Origin: Turnera subulata
Taxonomy: Eukaryota > Streptophyta > Magnoliopsida > Malpighiales > Passifloraceae
Direction: 5' to 3'
Assembly (NCBI GenBank): GCA_028386065.3
Contig: JAKUCV010000214.1
Coordinates: 125,358 to 189,357, forward strand
DNA: 64,000 nt
The notes beneath the pieces are model-generated. The model made no database searches. It was not told where the DNA came from and saw only the letters and a list, made by a program, of their open reading frames with translations. Of the stretch, positions 14,864-24,130 are shown one piece after another. Positions within the stretch are counted from its first letter, which is position 1, and each line of letters starts with the position of its first letter. Made by a program: the position numbers and the translations under genes.

Positions 14864-17059
14864 GGATTTTTTGGTACGGATGGTACCCGTATTTTATGGT
14901 TTGAGACAAGCATGTACCCAAACTTTTTGCCGAGACATTTATATACTTGGAATTTTCGTGGGTAGTTCAGTTACGGGCCTCGAGCTGGGCATGTGCTGAC
15001 ATGGATTCTGCCCTTTTTTGACCTGCTGCCCGCCGCTCAAAACGACATCATATCACAACAATACGGTGTCATTTCATCGTCCACATGGCAAGGGTGGGTC
15101 CAAACCCACTATCCCAGCGGCTATCCACTCGGTTCTCACCCAAATGAAGAGGTTCAACCAAAGAATTAAATGACCCGAAACATCCTCTCTTGTATCAATT
15201 AGAATTCTTAAATTAAATTTTTTTAAAATAAAAAAGTATACAGTTCTAATTAACCATAATTATATAGTAGTATCCTACTTTTACTCCTAAATTCTTTCCA
15301 TTTTTATGTGACTTTTAAAATGTTACTTATTTTTAGTGTAATAATGATTATAATAAAATCAAAATTAAACAAATTATTTTACTATTTTCTATAATTTTAT
15401 AGAAATGTAAAAAAAATTCAAATTAATTATTTAAAAATAGAAAACTGATAAAAAAACATAAAAAATTAAATTTACAACCTAAACCCACCCGCCTCATTAT
15501 TTTATAATCAATTTTATAACTTAAAAAATCATTAAAAATAAAAAAGACTTCTCTCCCTTCCCCTCAACACCCAACACCGATACCACCATCTCTCTCCCTC
15601 TCGCATTTTTTTTTTCTCTCCTCTCTCGCCTGACAACTCGCCGCCGCCTCGTTTCCCTTCTCCACATAGCAGCCGTCGTCGCTGTGATGGAAGAGGAGGC
15701 GCCGGAGGGTCTGCTACCCGTGCGTGTCTGGGGCGCGACGAGGAGAGCACGTCGTCGCCTACTGCTCGGTAAGCCTCCGACCTTTTCTCTCTTCCTCCTC
15801 CCCTTTCCCTCCTATATTGGTCTTCTTTTCTTGTGGTTGTTTGGGACTAACCCAATCGGATTTTTGCCTTTGTTGTATTGTGGTGTCGGATCTGGTGGTG
15901 TCGGTGTTGGGTGTTGACGGCGGTGGGCTGTTGTGTTCCGGGTTGCGGATTGAGCAGATTTGGATATCGGGATTTGATGCTTGCAGTGGCGGTGGACAGC
16001 GGCGGCGAGGCAGCCTCTATTTGGGGGAACGCTGCCGGAGCATTGTGGGTCTATCCCGGCTGCCTGTGGTGGATGTGGTAGGGCGGTAGTGTGGAGGAGA
16101 GTCGGCTATGTACTCGTCTAATCCCCCGTCAGTGGGGTGGGACTCCATCCTGTTGCTTTAGGAGGAAACGATACATCGGACTTGGTAGGGAGGACTATGA
16201 GGGTCGGTGCGGTCGGCAGAGTGGGGTCCTGAGAAGGTCTCATTGCGGCGCTCTGAGGTGGGAGGCGAGGTGGCAAATGCCGGTCGTTTGGAGGGGGAGT
16301 CAGCAACTGCTTTAATAGGGGTGGAGCGAGGAGGTGGCGAGCGGCGGGATCGTGGTGGAGATCGCCGTGAGGGGGGAGATGTGGCAAGATGAGGGGAGGG
16401 TGGTGGTGTTTTGTGGAGGTGGTGGTGGTATTCTCCTAGGATTATGCCTGGGTTAATTTTTTATTTTCTATTTTTTTAGAAAAAGTGGTGACTAGTGATA
16501 AGGAATATTATGAAAAGATTATGAAAAAAAGGTTGGATTATATGTCCTCTTTGAAATTATGTTTTTTTCAAAGAAAATCCTGATTTGATAAGGTATTTTT
16601 AGCTCCAATTAAATTTTTAAAAAGAAAAATTGGAAGTATGATGTAATTAAGATTATAAAATAAATACCGTTCTGTAAAAAAAAAGGATAAATACTGTTTA
16701 AAAATTTTTGAGAAAATTAATTACAGATTTACGAATAAAATAGGATCTACTTGTATGTCATTCTTTTATCTCTTTATAATTTTATCATGGTTAATAAAAC
16801 TATTTAAAAATTTAAATATGGCAGGATTTTTTTAAAAAAAATTGGTTATGGATTATAATTGTGGTTAATTAGAACCGTGCTTTTTTTATTTAACTTAGCT
16901 GGTTAAAACAAAATTTGATTTAATGTTTATAATTGATACATGAGAGGATATTTCGGGTCACTTAATTCTTTGGTTGAACCTCTTCATTTGGGGTAAAAAT
17001 CGGGTGGGTAGCCGCTGGGATAGTGGGTTAATTATGGGTACTATCCCTATCAAAAATCC
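14864..17059. mobile_element. Mutator-like (Pack-MULE-type) element with GC-rich cargo
   Basis: The two ends are long inverted repeats. The outer left arm (14864-14896, starting GGATTTTTTGGTACGG) matches the reverse complement of the right end (up to 17059, ending ATCAAAAATCC). The inner left arm, about 15099-15265, matches about 16855-17028. The left arm carries about 200 extra bases (14897-15098) not found on the right. Flanks TAAAAAGT (14856-14863) and TAAAAAAGT (17060-17068) look like a degraded 9-bp target duplication, as expected for MULEs. The interior (15540-16440) is GC-rich and coding-like, unlike the AT-rich arms. No transposase is visible, so the element is non-autonomous. Confidence 0.72.
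15687..15768 (+). pseudogene. Captured first-exon-like fragment in the MULE (unidentified)
   Basis: An ATG at 15687 opens a short GC-rich reading frame (MEEEAPEGLLPVRVWG...). It is followed at 15769 by GTAAGC, a good 5' splice-site match. Before the ATG is a C/T-rich leader (15545-15680). This arrangement looks like the captured 5' end of a host gene: leader, first exon, start of intron 1. I do not recognise the protein. The GC-rich tract continues to about 16440 without a convincing longer frame. Confidence 0.35.
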
Positions 17060-17087
17060 TAAAAAAGTTGTAAGAGAAAACCCTTCC

Positions 17088-17275
17088 TATTATGAATAAC
17101 TAGTTTAATGGAAGATTTTGGTGAAGAAGGTGAGAAAGATGCGAAGAAAAGAGAGAGCAGGAATGGGAGAACCGAGCTCTCGACCCAGTATTTTTATTCA
17201 TGTATTCTCTATATATATACAGAACATGGTTGGAGTAATAGTGACATCCACTATTACAATACACGTTTTATAACA
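17088..17275 (-). repeat. 3' LTR of the copia element
   Basis: 188 bp, identical to 23417-23604 apart from C/A and G/A at two sites. Contains the run TATATATATA near 17210 and, on the element's strand, a CT-rich second half. Confidence 0.9.
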
Positions 17276-17639
17276 CTCCCCTTTGGATGTCACTGTATAT
17301 TGGGTAGAATACGCTAAATGGGAACTGCCTCATTAAAAATCTTACCAAGAAAAACCCAGTGGGATAAAAACTTGGTGAAGGAAAAAAGAGTGCAGTGCGT
17401 ATTCTACTCCCCCTTATTTTGGCCTCCATTGATTGCTTGATGCTCCCCCTCATTTTGGCCTCCATTGATTTCTTGATATTGTTGCATGCCAATCGCCCTT
17501 GTCAGCTTCTGGTGACGTGTGTTTTGTCTGGTCACTTTTGGTACATCATTACTCCAATTGGACAGAGTTGGCAACATTAACTTCATAATTTTGTCGTTGG
17601 AGCGTCTATCTTGCCATGTTGTTTTTGTAGTCCCGATGA

Positions 17640-19690
17640 TATTGCAATATCATATGTAAAGTTGTGGTTGATGTCCGTCTCTGCTTTATGTGGACTGAAT
17701 AAGGTATCTACATCTGCAAAATCAGCTTTACTCTCTTTCGGTTTACAGGATTACACATTCGTTATTCCCCGAAGATAAGAGCAAATACATATAAAGCCGA
17801 TAGGCTTAAATCAAAAGCTTCAGGCTTTATGTTACAAGCAATATAAATTGCACTTAGACATGGTATTCCAGGACCGGTCTAATAGCACGGTATTTTGGAA
17901 GCCTCTTCTGGAGTTCCAATCACTAAACATATCAACATAAATTTATCCATTCACAGAATGATCATGTAAAGATTAATTCAGTTCAATTTTTGTAATTTTT
18001 TCGGGAATTAGTTGCTTCAGGCAACTTGGATCCTTCAGGGATCTTCATGTATACTTTACGACTTATGGATCCATAGTAGGCTGTAAAAATATTCATTAGA
18101 TGCATTTCTAATTCTATCATATAATGCCAGACTTATCAAAATAATTGCATCCACCACAGGGGAGTATATCTCCTCACAATTAAAATCAGGTTGTTCGGGT
18201 AAAATCTTATGCAACCGTGCTTTATATCACAATATATTTTCCGCACAAGTACCCATTTTTCGACCGATCAATTTTACACCATCTGGTGTATGGACTACAG
18301 GTCCAAAAAATTACTCGCTTCACATGCGAGTCCAACACAGCCTTATGTTTTCTCTATTTTTGCCAATCATACTGCGCATACATTTATCAATGTAGGTTCA
18401 TGATCCTCTTTTTATTTAGCGCTATATAAAACATAAATATTCCGTCGACAGTTATTTCACATCGGTTCCATCTTATTCCTGACACTATAATTGAGATCTC
18501 ATCATGCTCATTTATTTCAGGTACCTGAGTTACTTCTGGAAATTTATCAATTGTGTCAGAGAATCAACCTCTTCTGGAGGACTTTTAATTCAAACCTCTA
18601 CTGGAGGTCTTATTTTCTTACTGGGGTCATCTTATCACTTTTGCTCCTTTTTCTCTATCGAGAATTTCTTTTCTTTTTGGAACCGAGTATAATCCATATG
18701 GATTCATTTGCATACTTATATTGTTCTTCAGGAACATCAAAACATGAGCATTTGCAGCTGGTATATAGTCACATATTTCAAATAAATATGTCTGGCAAAT
18801 GACTTACTAATCTTTTACAAATGAATCATTTCTTAGAACTTCAGGTTCATACAAATATTCGAGGATCAAAAATTAAATATTGATAAGTCATTTCAATAAT
18901 TTCTTGATCTAGCTGCTTATTTTCTCTCCCCCTGATGTTGGGTAAAACATCAACTAATAAGCAAATATTGCTATAAATGAATCTCCAATCCCCTGTCATA
19001 GGTTTCAATTATCTTTATAATATATGGAGATACATGCCCAACGTAGATTCTCAATCTTCTTTAAGGGACCAATTTCACATTCCTGTGGTGGAGCATTATA
19101 TAACTCAAGGTCCCAAGATGGGAGATACTATGTATGTGACCATTAATTAATTAAATGGGGGGGTTCTTATAACATCATGTTGGCTTGATGCACAGTGTTG
19201 CTGCATATAAAATATCAATTTCTCAAGCAATAATATTTCATCAACAGTCGTGCAATCAATTGTCAATGTTCTCCCAGATTTGTTTGGGTTTATTTCCAAT
19301 GATATACAGTCTCTCGTTGATGAAATATCCCAGCATTATCTAGACATATAGTCTAGTAACATAAGTAGGGACATGTGCCCGCAAGTGGCATAATAAGTGC
19401 GCACTTATGCCAACTTTCGTCACACAATAAACCATCTAGTCGATGCATCGTAAAAATTACCTAGATGGTTAACACCGCGGATTGATCAGTCCGCGTTTAT
19501 GTCCCTGAATTATTCTTAAACTTGCTGGTGATGCTAGGCCATTCTCATCTTAGGAAGGCCGTATAATAAATTTTGCAGCAAAAAAACATATGAAAATTTA
19601 TTGATTATAAAAACTTCTGGTTTTTCAATCAATGATCAAAACAAATTTTGTGCATCATAATTGAACCGGGATGGCCCATCCGGTCATGCC
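17640..19690 (-). pseudogene. Decayed copia pol (integrase to reverse transcriptase)
   Basis: On the minus strand, in order, I can read: the pre-integrase motif HDRMGHPGS (about 19690-19645); an LDNAG-like integrase core piece (about 19335); GGEN (about 18930); and the linker start AANA (about 18765). In the reverse transcriptase part, RYKARL and EEIYSPVVDA occur between about 18240 and 18110, followed by an IPEG-like segment near 18040. Stops and indels break every frame, and stretches are missing between these islands. No RNase H or YVDD-type active site is intact. The order and motifs are those of plant Ty1/copia pol. No functional protein can be made. Confidence 0.8.
17814..18848. repeat. 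Mini-hairpins with TTCAG-type loop, block 1
   Basis: Short inverted repeats separated by a near-constant 5-base loop. Examples are AAAGC-TTCAG-GCTTT (17814-17828), AGTTGC-TTCAG-GCAACT (18010-18026), GATCC-TTCAG-GGATC (18029-18043), CCTC-TTCTG-GAGG (18568-18580), ACCTC-TACTG-GAGGT (18594-18608), TGTTC-TTCAG-GAACA (18722-18736) and GAAC-TTCAG-GTTC (18836-18848). On the element's strand the loop is CTGAA or CAGAA. At 18010-18043 the minus strand resembles the copia IPEG...PEA coding segment, so some loops may derive from Pro-Glu codons. Confidence 0.75.
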
Positions 19691-19707
19691 AAACAATAAA
19701 TCCATGA

Positions 19708-19994
19708 ACCAACTTCAAGTTGGTGCCAGCTTCAGGCTGCTATATGTGCCAGCTTCAGGCTGGATATGATAAAGCTGGTATATGTGCCAGCTTCAGGCTG
19801 GATATGATAACATGGGGAAATTATTTACTAGTTGTAAATTACATTTCTATCAGCTATCTTTCAGTTAGTCTCAGTTTCGGGCTGTGCAAACCGTGTATTT
19901 AATAACTTAAAAATACTAGCTTCAGGCTAGTGCATTCCAGCTTCTGGCTGGATATGTTAAGTTTCAATTACTCAACTGCTAGCTTCAGGCTAGC
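19708..19994. repeat. Mini-hairpins with TTCAG-type loop, block 2
   Basis: Seven hairpins in 287 bp: ACCAAC-TTCAA-GTTGGT (19708-19724), CAGC-TTCAG-GCTG (19727-19739), CCAGC-TTCAG-GCTGG at 19749-19763 and 19787-19801, ACTAGC-TTCAG-GCTAGT (19915-19931), CCAGC-TTCTG-GCTGG (19937-19951) and GCTAGC-TTCAG-GCTAGC (19978-19994). The two CCAGC copies are part of a roughly 38-bp imperfect tandem duplication. Longer palindromes precede this block at 19339-19355 (CTAGAC/GTCTAG), 19430-19470 (AACCATCTAG/CTAGATGGTT) and 19476-19495 (CGCGGA/TCCGCG). Confidence 0.8.
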
Positions 19995-20198
19995 TATATA
20001 TGTGCCAATTTTAAACTTATTTCTGCCACTCATGTCGGAAAAGATCGGAATTATTGAGCAATAATTAATGTAGTGGCAGACATTTCCAAAAGCAAATCCT
20101 CGAGGATTGTAAAGCTTTGGAATTTTCTGAATAATAATATAATCCACCGAAAAATCTTCTGGATCATTTCGGGGACACCTGGCTATCTATGCTCAGGC

Positions 20199-20205
20199 TA
20201 TAAAA
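20199..20205 (+). promoter_or_regulatory. Possible TATA box of the antisense ORF
   Basis: TATAAAA occurs 95 bp upstream of the ATG at 20300, on the strand opposite to the host copia element. Spacing is plausible for a plant core promoter plus short leader. There is no expression evidence. Confidence 0.35.
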
Positions 20206-20299
20206 TGGGGGAAGGATTACATGGGAAGATACAGGAAAACCCATAGATATAGAAAAATTCATCAAAGCAAAGAAAAAGAAAAACTCAACCAAGACAAAA

Positions 20300-20983
20300 A
20301 TGCATTCCCCAGCTACTGTTTTCTTTGTTGAGGGTGCCTCACTAGGCAGAAGAAATAGATTGGCCTATAGCATGGTAAATGAACAACAAGAGGAGCTGCC
20401 TAATGATCTGGCGAGAATTCCTCGTTTAGTGTTTGTAGATGAGCTATACTCGTCTAGGTTCTTTGTGACTCCAATGGAAGAGACTTTCTTCCTGGAGGAC
20501 CAAGGCAATCTCAGGACAAATTTTTATGGCTCAGCTAATTCTATAATGTTTTTCATATCTGCTAGGATGCAGGAATTTCAGCTAGAGCCTTCATGTCAAA
20601 TTTTAAATCAAAGCAGTTATTATCAGGTTTCCATGATGGCTCGGAGCGTCCCAAGGGTGACAGGGTTACCACCTACATGGCCTAAGGTACGACTTTTATT
20701 GTGGAATTGCAGGGGTATAGCAAGAAGGTCTCAAGACTTTGTGCGTACCTTAAGGGATCTGAAGAATCAGTACAAGCCTAACATGGTACTGATTACCGAG
20801 ACTTTGTGGCAAGCAAGAGAGAATCATGGTGTGATTCCACTTCGTTTTCCTCCAACGAATCGGTTTGAGATACCTCGAGAAAACAACAGAGGTGGTATGT
20901 GGTTCTCCTGGAACGACAGTGTTAGGGTCAACATTAATGGTGAGGCTCAGAGTTTCAGGGTTAATGTTGAACCCAAAAGATAG
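20300..20983 (+). CDS. Chimeric ORF, C-terminal part LINE endonuclease-like
   Basis: A 227-codon frame open from ATG to TAG, inside the copia element but on the opposite strand. Residues 1 to about 115 match nothing I recognise. Residues about 125-227 look like the N-terminal part of the endonuclease/exonuclease/phosphatase domain of plant LINE-type ORF2 proteins. They show the WNCRG motif with its Asn, a VLITETLW segment holding the expected catalytic Glu, and a GGMWFSWND segment typical of that fold. The domain is cut off before its catalytic C-terminal half, so enzymatic activity is unlikely. LINE copies usually lose their 5' end; keeping the start while losing the rest suggests capture rather than ordinary insertion. 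The mini-hairpins that flank it on both sides are absent inside about 20210-20990. It may be an expressed chimera or a fossil. Confidence 0.5.
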   Translation: MHSPATVFFVEGASLGRRNRLAYSMVNEQQEELPNDLARIPRLVFVDELYSSRFFVTPMEETFFLEDQGNLRTNFYGSANSIMFFISARMQEFQLEPSCQILNQSSYYQVSMMARSVPRVTGLPPTWPKVRLLLWNCRGIARRSQDFVRTLRDLKNQYKPNMVLITETLWQARENHGVIPLRFPPTNRFEIPRENNRGGMWFSWNDSVRVNINGEAQSFRVNVEPKR

Positions 20984-21134
20984 ATTACTAGTTTAATTAT
21001 ATGTATGGGAACCATTCCTCTTTGAATGTTCTCCAGTTATGTATCCGTTTATGTAATAATAATATGCATGTTTGCTTTGAGCCTTTTCCATTTATTATCT
21101 CATTTACGCTCACAGGCACAAATAATTATATTAT

Positions 21135-21757
21135 CTTATTCGCTTCAGGGAATAAGTCTGAGTCAATTCATTTGGGATCCATAATAATTCATTTTATTAC
21201 TGGGGGTGACTGTACTCGCGTAAATATACGATCTTCTAGATCATATTAAAACATGCGTTCTTCAGGAACATATTCGAATTTATGCTCTTCTGGAGCGTGT
21301 TAATCATTTTTTTTTTTATTTCGAGATGTCATAATATGTTATAATGACATCCACACACATATAATTCTCCCCCTTGTGGATGTCAATTTTGCATCGTCTT
21401 CGAGACTAATGCTTCAGGCATTATTCTAAGAAATAATTATAAAGTACTGAAAATAAATAAAATAAATTTCAATGTATAATAATTTAAACTGAACATAAAA
21501 TGAATTGCTCCTTCAGGATAAGCAAATATAATATCCACCTTCTGGTGGTCATATAATTTCCATCTTCTGGTGGTAATAGTATTTATTTTCGATTTTCCTT
21601 TGAAGGATCTTCAGGATCTTTTGAACGGTAAGACTTCGAGTCTTTGTTGTATTTTCCATTATTGAGTCTGCTGGACTCTTATATTTAGTCTTCCAGACTA
21701 TTATCATGTAAATTCATGTCCGTATTTAATACCCATAATAAATTTCTTCTGGAAATT
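21135..21757. repeat. Mini-hairpins, block 3
   Basis: At least ten more small palindromes. They include CTTATTC/GAATAAG around GCTTCAGG (21135-21156), GATC-TTCTA-GATC (21230-21242), GTTC-TTCAG-GAAC (21257-21269), GCTC-TTCTG-GAGC (21284-21296), TAATGC-TTCAG-GCATTA (21407-21423), CCACC-TTCT-GGTGG (21535-21548), AAGACT-TCG-AGTCTT (21630-21644), GAGTC-TGCTG-GACTC (21664-21678), TAGTCT-TCC-AGACTA (21686-21700) and AATTTC-TTCTG-GAAATT (21741-21757). Stem sequences differ while the loop stays TTCTG/TTCAG or a shortened form. Confidence 0.8.
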
Positions 21758-21867
21758 ATAAGGGCCTCCCATTCAAATAATATAAAGAAAAACTTAATTA
21801 AAATAACGAATCAGGGGCTGATTATTAATTACCCCAAATAAAATAAATGACAGGAAAATAAAATTGA

Positions 21868-22124
21868 TGGGCCTTGTACGAGCCCAAGCAAAATATAAAT
21901 AAAAATTAAAGGCAAGGTAATCAAATACAATGGGCCCTTTTATAGCCCAATTAAAAATAAATGGCTGGAAATTAAATGCAATGGGCCTTTTATTAAGTAG
22001 CCCAATAAAAATTAAATTACTGAAAATTAAATGTGATGGGCCTTACACGAGCCCAATTTAAAACGTAAAGAAATAGGCGGCTTAGCCGGCCATGAAATGA
22101 ATAATGGGCCTTTTTAATAGCCCA
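21868..22124. repeat. Five paired TGGGCC...AGCCCA motifs
   Basis: Inverted pairs at 21868/21881, 21931/21944, 21982/21999, 22037/22050 and 22105/22119, spaced 48-68 bp apart in AT-rich DNA. TGGGCC/T is the known plant site II element bound by TCP transcription factors, and it also makes GC stems here. Ten copies in 257 bp is far above chance for this base composition. Confidence 0.75.
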
Positions 22125-22240
22125 ATCGGAATTTAAATAAAAATAGAAAATATGCTTACTCGATAAATCTTTCAGCAATAACATATATAATACGCTTATA
22201 CGATAAAGGCGGCTTAGCCGGCCAATAAATATAATAAATA

Positions 22241-22550
22241 TAACAGCCTTCCGGGCTTATATAACGGTCTTCCGGGCTTTGCCAGGAAAAATCTAAAGTT
22301 TCAAAGGCCTTCCGGGCTTATATAACGGTATTCCGGGCTTTGCCGGGAAAAAATCCGAAGTTTCAAATTTCCGGCCAAATCACTATTCACCGTGCCGGAT
22401 AATGTTCCGAGGCATCAAATTCCGGCCAAACACTTCTGGGTTTGCCGGATTCCGACTAAAATCACTATGGCCAAAATTACTATTTATCGCCGGATTTACT
22501 ATTCATCGCGCGGATTTACTATTCATCGCCGGATTCCGGCCAAGCACTAT
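22241..22550. repeat. Short tandem repeats in the copia leader
   Basis: Two copies of a roughly 64-bp unit built around CTTCCGGGCTTATATAACGG (22241-22373). They are followed at about 22485-22550 by three copies of a roughly 26-bp unit, ATTTACTATTCATCGC. Both lie on the 5' side of the element, read on its own strand. Confidence 0.7.
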
Positions 22551-22789
22551 TCATAAGCCAAAAATTAATTTCCGGGACTCACCGTGAGCTCACCATACAT
22601 TTAATCATCCAAGATCAACATTAATTAAACATTTAATCACACAATAACATCATTAATTAAACAATAATACATTCGTCTAGGACAAAATCGAAAAGTTTAA
22701 TAATTAAAGGACTAAAATGTAAGGGCTTACCTGCATAAAATAAAACTCCAGGGACTAAAGTTTAAATCCAAGCAGTGCCGGCCCATAAA

Positions 22790-23416
22790 CCCAATGAAAT
22801 ACGCCCACAGCCCGCGGGTCATCTTCTTCACAAAACGGGCCGACCCGCGAGGTGAGCAGCAGCTGCGGCACAAGGACGGCTGGCGGCACAGGGGTGGCGA
22901 GGCGACGGCTGCTCGCGGCGATCTCACGAGCAGGGAAGCTGCACGAACGGACGACGGCGGCTTGCAGTGGTTCTCCTCTCGGCGGCACGCGAGAAAAGAA
23001 AAGAAGGGGACGGCGGCGTCGTCCAGCAGCGGCGGTCGCAACCAGCAGCGGGAGGGAGAGGGCGGCTGCGGGTGCGCGGTGAGCCACGCCTCGTCCAGTG
23101 GCTGCTCGCGTCGCGGCCAGAGGGCGGATCCGACGGAGGCAGACCCGTTTTAGGTCTTTCGGGTTGCGGGCGTCGCCGCCGGGTCTTCACCTCCTGGCGG
23201 CGCGTCCGGCGGCGGATGGTAGCGGGGAAGGTGTCGACGAGATGGCGACGACGTGGAGACGCCGGTGGTGGCGGCGGTGAGACAGAATTCGGCCGGGAAC
23301 CCTTACGGGTGAACAATAACCCGAACCACCTTCTACCTCTCCTTTTTTCATTTTTTTTCTGCACAAAACTGCGAAACAAATGGATGATCGGGAAGAGCAC
23401 GTTCGTGCTGATAACG
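22790..23416 (-). other. GC-rich leader region of the copia element
   Basis: About 600 bp of strongly GC-rich sequence between the 5' LTR and the AT-rich interior. All frames carry long overlapping ORFs, which is expected from base composition alone. Minus-strand frames are rich in Ala, Arg and Pro and match no domain I know. It could be a captured host fragment or a native leader. The LTR-proximal end (23400-23416) is the primer-site position. Confidence 0.45.
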
Positions 23417-23604
23417 TATTATGAATAACTAGTTTAATGGAAGATTTTGGTGAAGAAGGTGAGAAAGATGAGAAGAAAAGAGAGAGCAGAAATGGGAGAA
23501 CCGAGCTCTCGACCCAGTATTTTTATTCATGTATTCTCTATATATATACAGAACATGGTTGGAGTAATAGTGACATCCACTATTACAATACACGTTTTAT
23601 AACA
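23417..23604 (-). repeat. 5' LTR of the copia element
   Basis: 188 bp, 2 differences from the other LTR. Followed by the CTTCC duplication at 23605-23609, which is also the first five bases of the tandem repeat in the next gene's upstream region. Confidence 0.9.
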
Positions 23605-23935
23605 CTTCCTTCATTGTCATTCTTTTATTTTTTGCACTCGAGTTTTTTTTCATTTTTTGTGTTGGGGCCTGGGGGTTGCAATTTGTGTAGCAACTATACT
23701 GTCTAAACGTCGTCGTTTAATCGATAAGAAAAGGAAAAAGAAAGCAAAAACAAATTTCAAAACTCTACTCTTCCTTCATTGTCATTCTTTTATTTTTTGC
23801 ACTCGAGTTTTTTTTTTTTTCATTTTTTGTGTTGGGGCCTGGGGGTTACAATCTGTGTAGCAACTATACTGTCTAAACGTCGTCGTTTAACCGATAAGAA
23901 AAGGAAAAAGAAAGCAAAAGCAAATTTCTGAAACC
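23605..23935. repeat. Tandem duplication, about 165 bp x 2
   Basis: Copy 1 starts at 23605 (CTTCCTTCATTGTCATTC) and copy 2 at 23770 with the same words. Both share a CTCGAG site, a poly-T run of different length and the phrase GTCTAAACGTCGTCG. They differ mainly by poly-T length and a few substitutions. The repeat lies just upstream of the mL59-like gene and is probably part of its promoter. Confidence 0.85.
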
Positions 23936-24130
23936 CCTACCTTTTGTCATCAACATTCACTTAAAAACCAGATTCTGACTCTCCTCTCCTCTCCTCAAAT
24001 TCGCTGTCATCGTCGTCATCACCTTTGCCGGTCGACGGCACAAAGAGCACAAGCCTTCGCCTGCGCCTGCCACGAGCGACGCCGTGGTTGTGAAAGGGAA
24101 CAAGCAAGACTCGATCCTTTGTATTTTCAG

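Larger units (their letters stand above)
17088..23604 (-). mobile_element. Non-autonomous Ty1/copia LTR retrotransposon
   Basis: Two 188-bp direct repeats, 17088-17275 and 23417-23604, differ at only 2 positions. They are flanked by the 5-bp duplication CTTCC (17083-17087 and 23605-23609). Read on the minus strand the LTR begins TGTTATAAAACG and ends TTCATAATA. A purine-rich tract (minus AAAGGGGAG, 17276-17285) abuts the 3' LTR. Next to the 5' LTR lies CGTTATCAGCACG, in the primer-site position, only partly like the complement of initiator tRNA-Met. The interior holds a decayed minus-strand pol at 17640-19690 and no recognisable gag. It also carries an antisense ORF, many small hairpins and a GC-rich leader (22790-23400). 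The near-identical LTRs suggest a fairly recent insertion despite the broken coding region, implying help in trans. Confidence 0.88.

Noticed and set aside
16118..16387. 89-aa Pro/His-rich minus-strand ORF inside the first MULE
   Set aside because: Low complexity in a GC-rich captured tract, with no family match. Not supported as a gene.
19708..21757. CRISPR-like array
   Set aside because: The repeated element is a palindrome with a constant loop and variable arms, not a constant direct repeat with uniform spacers. The host is a plant and no cas genes are present.
22727..23428. Several overlapping long ORFs on both strands (up to 158 aa)
   Set aside because: The tract is very GC-rich, so all frames stay open by composition. 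Products are Ala/Arg/Pro-rich without a domain. Treated as the leader of the copia element.
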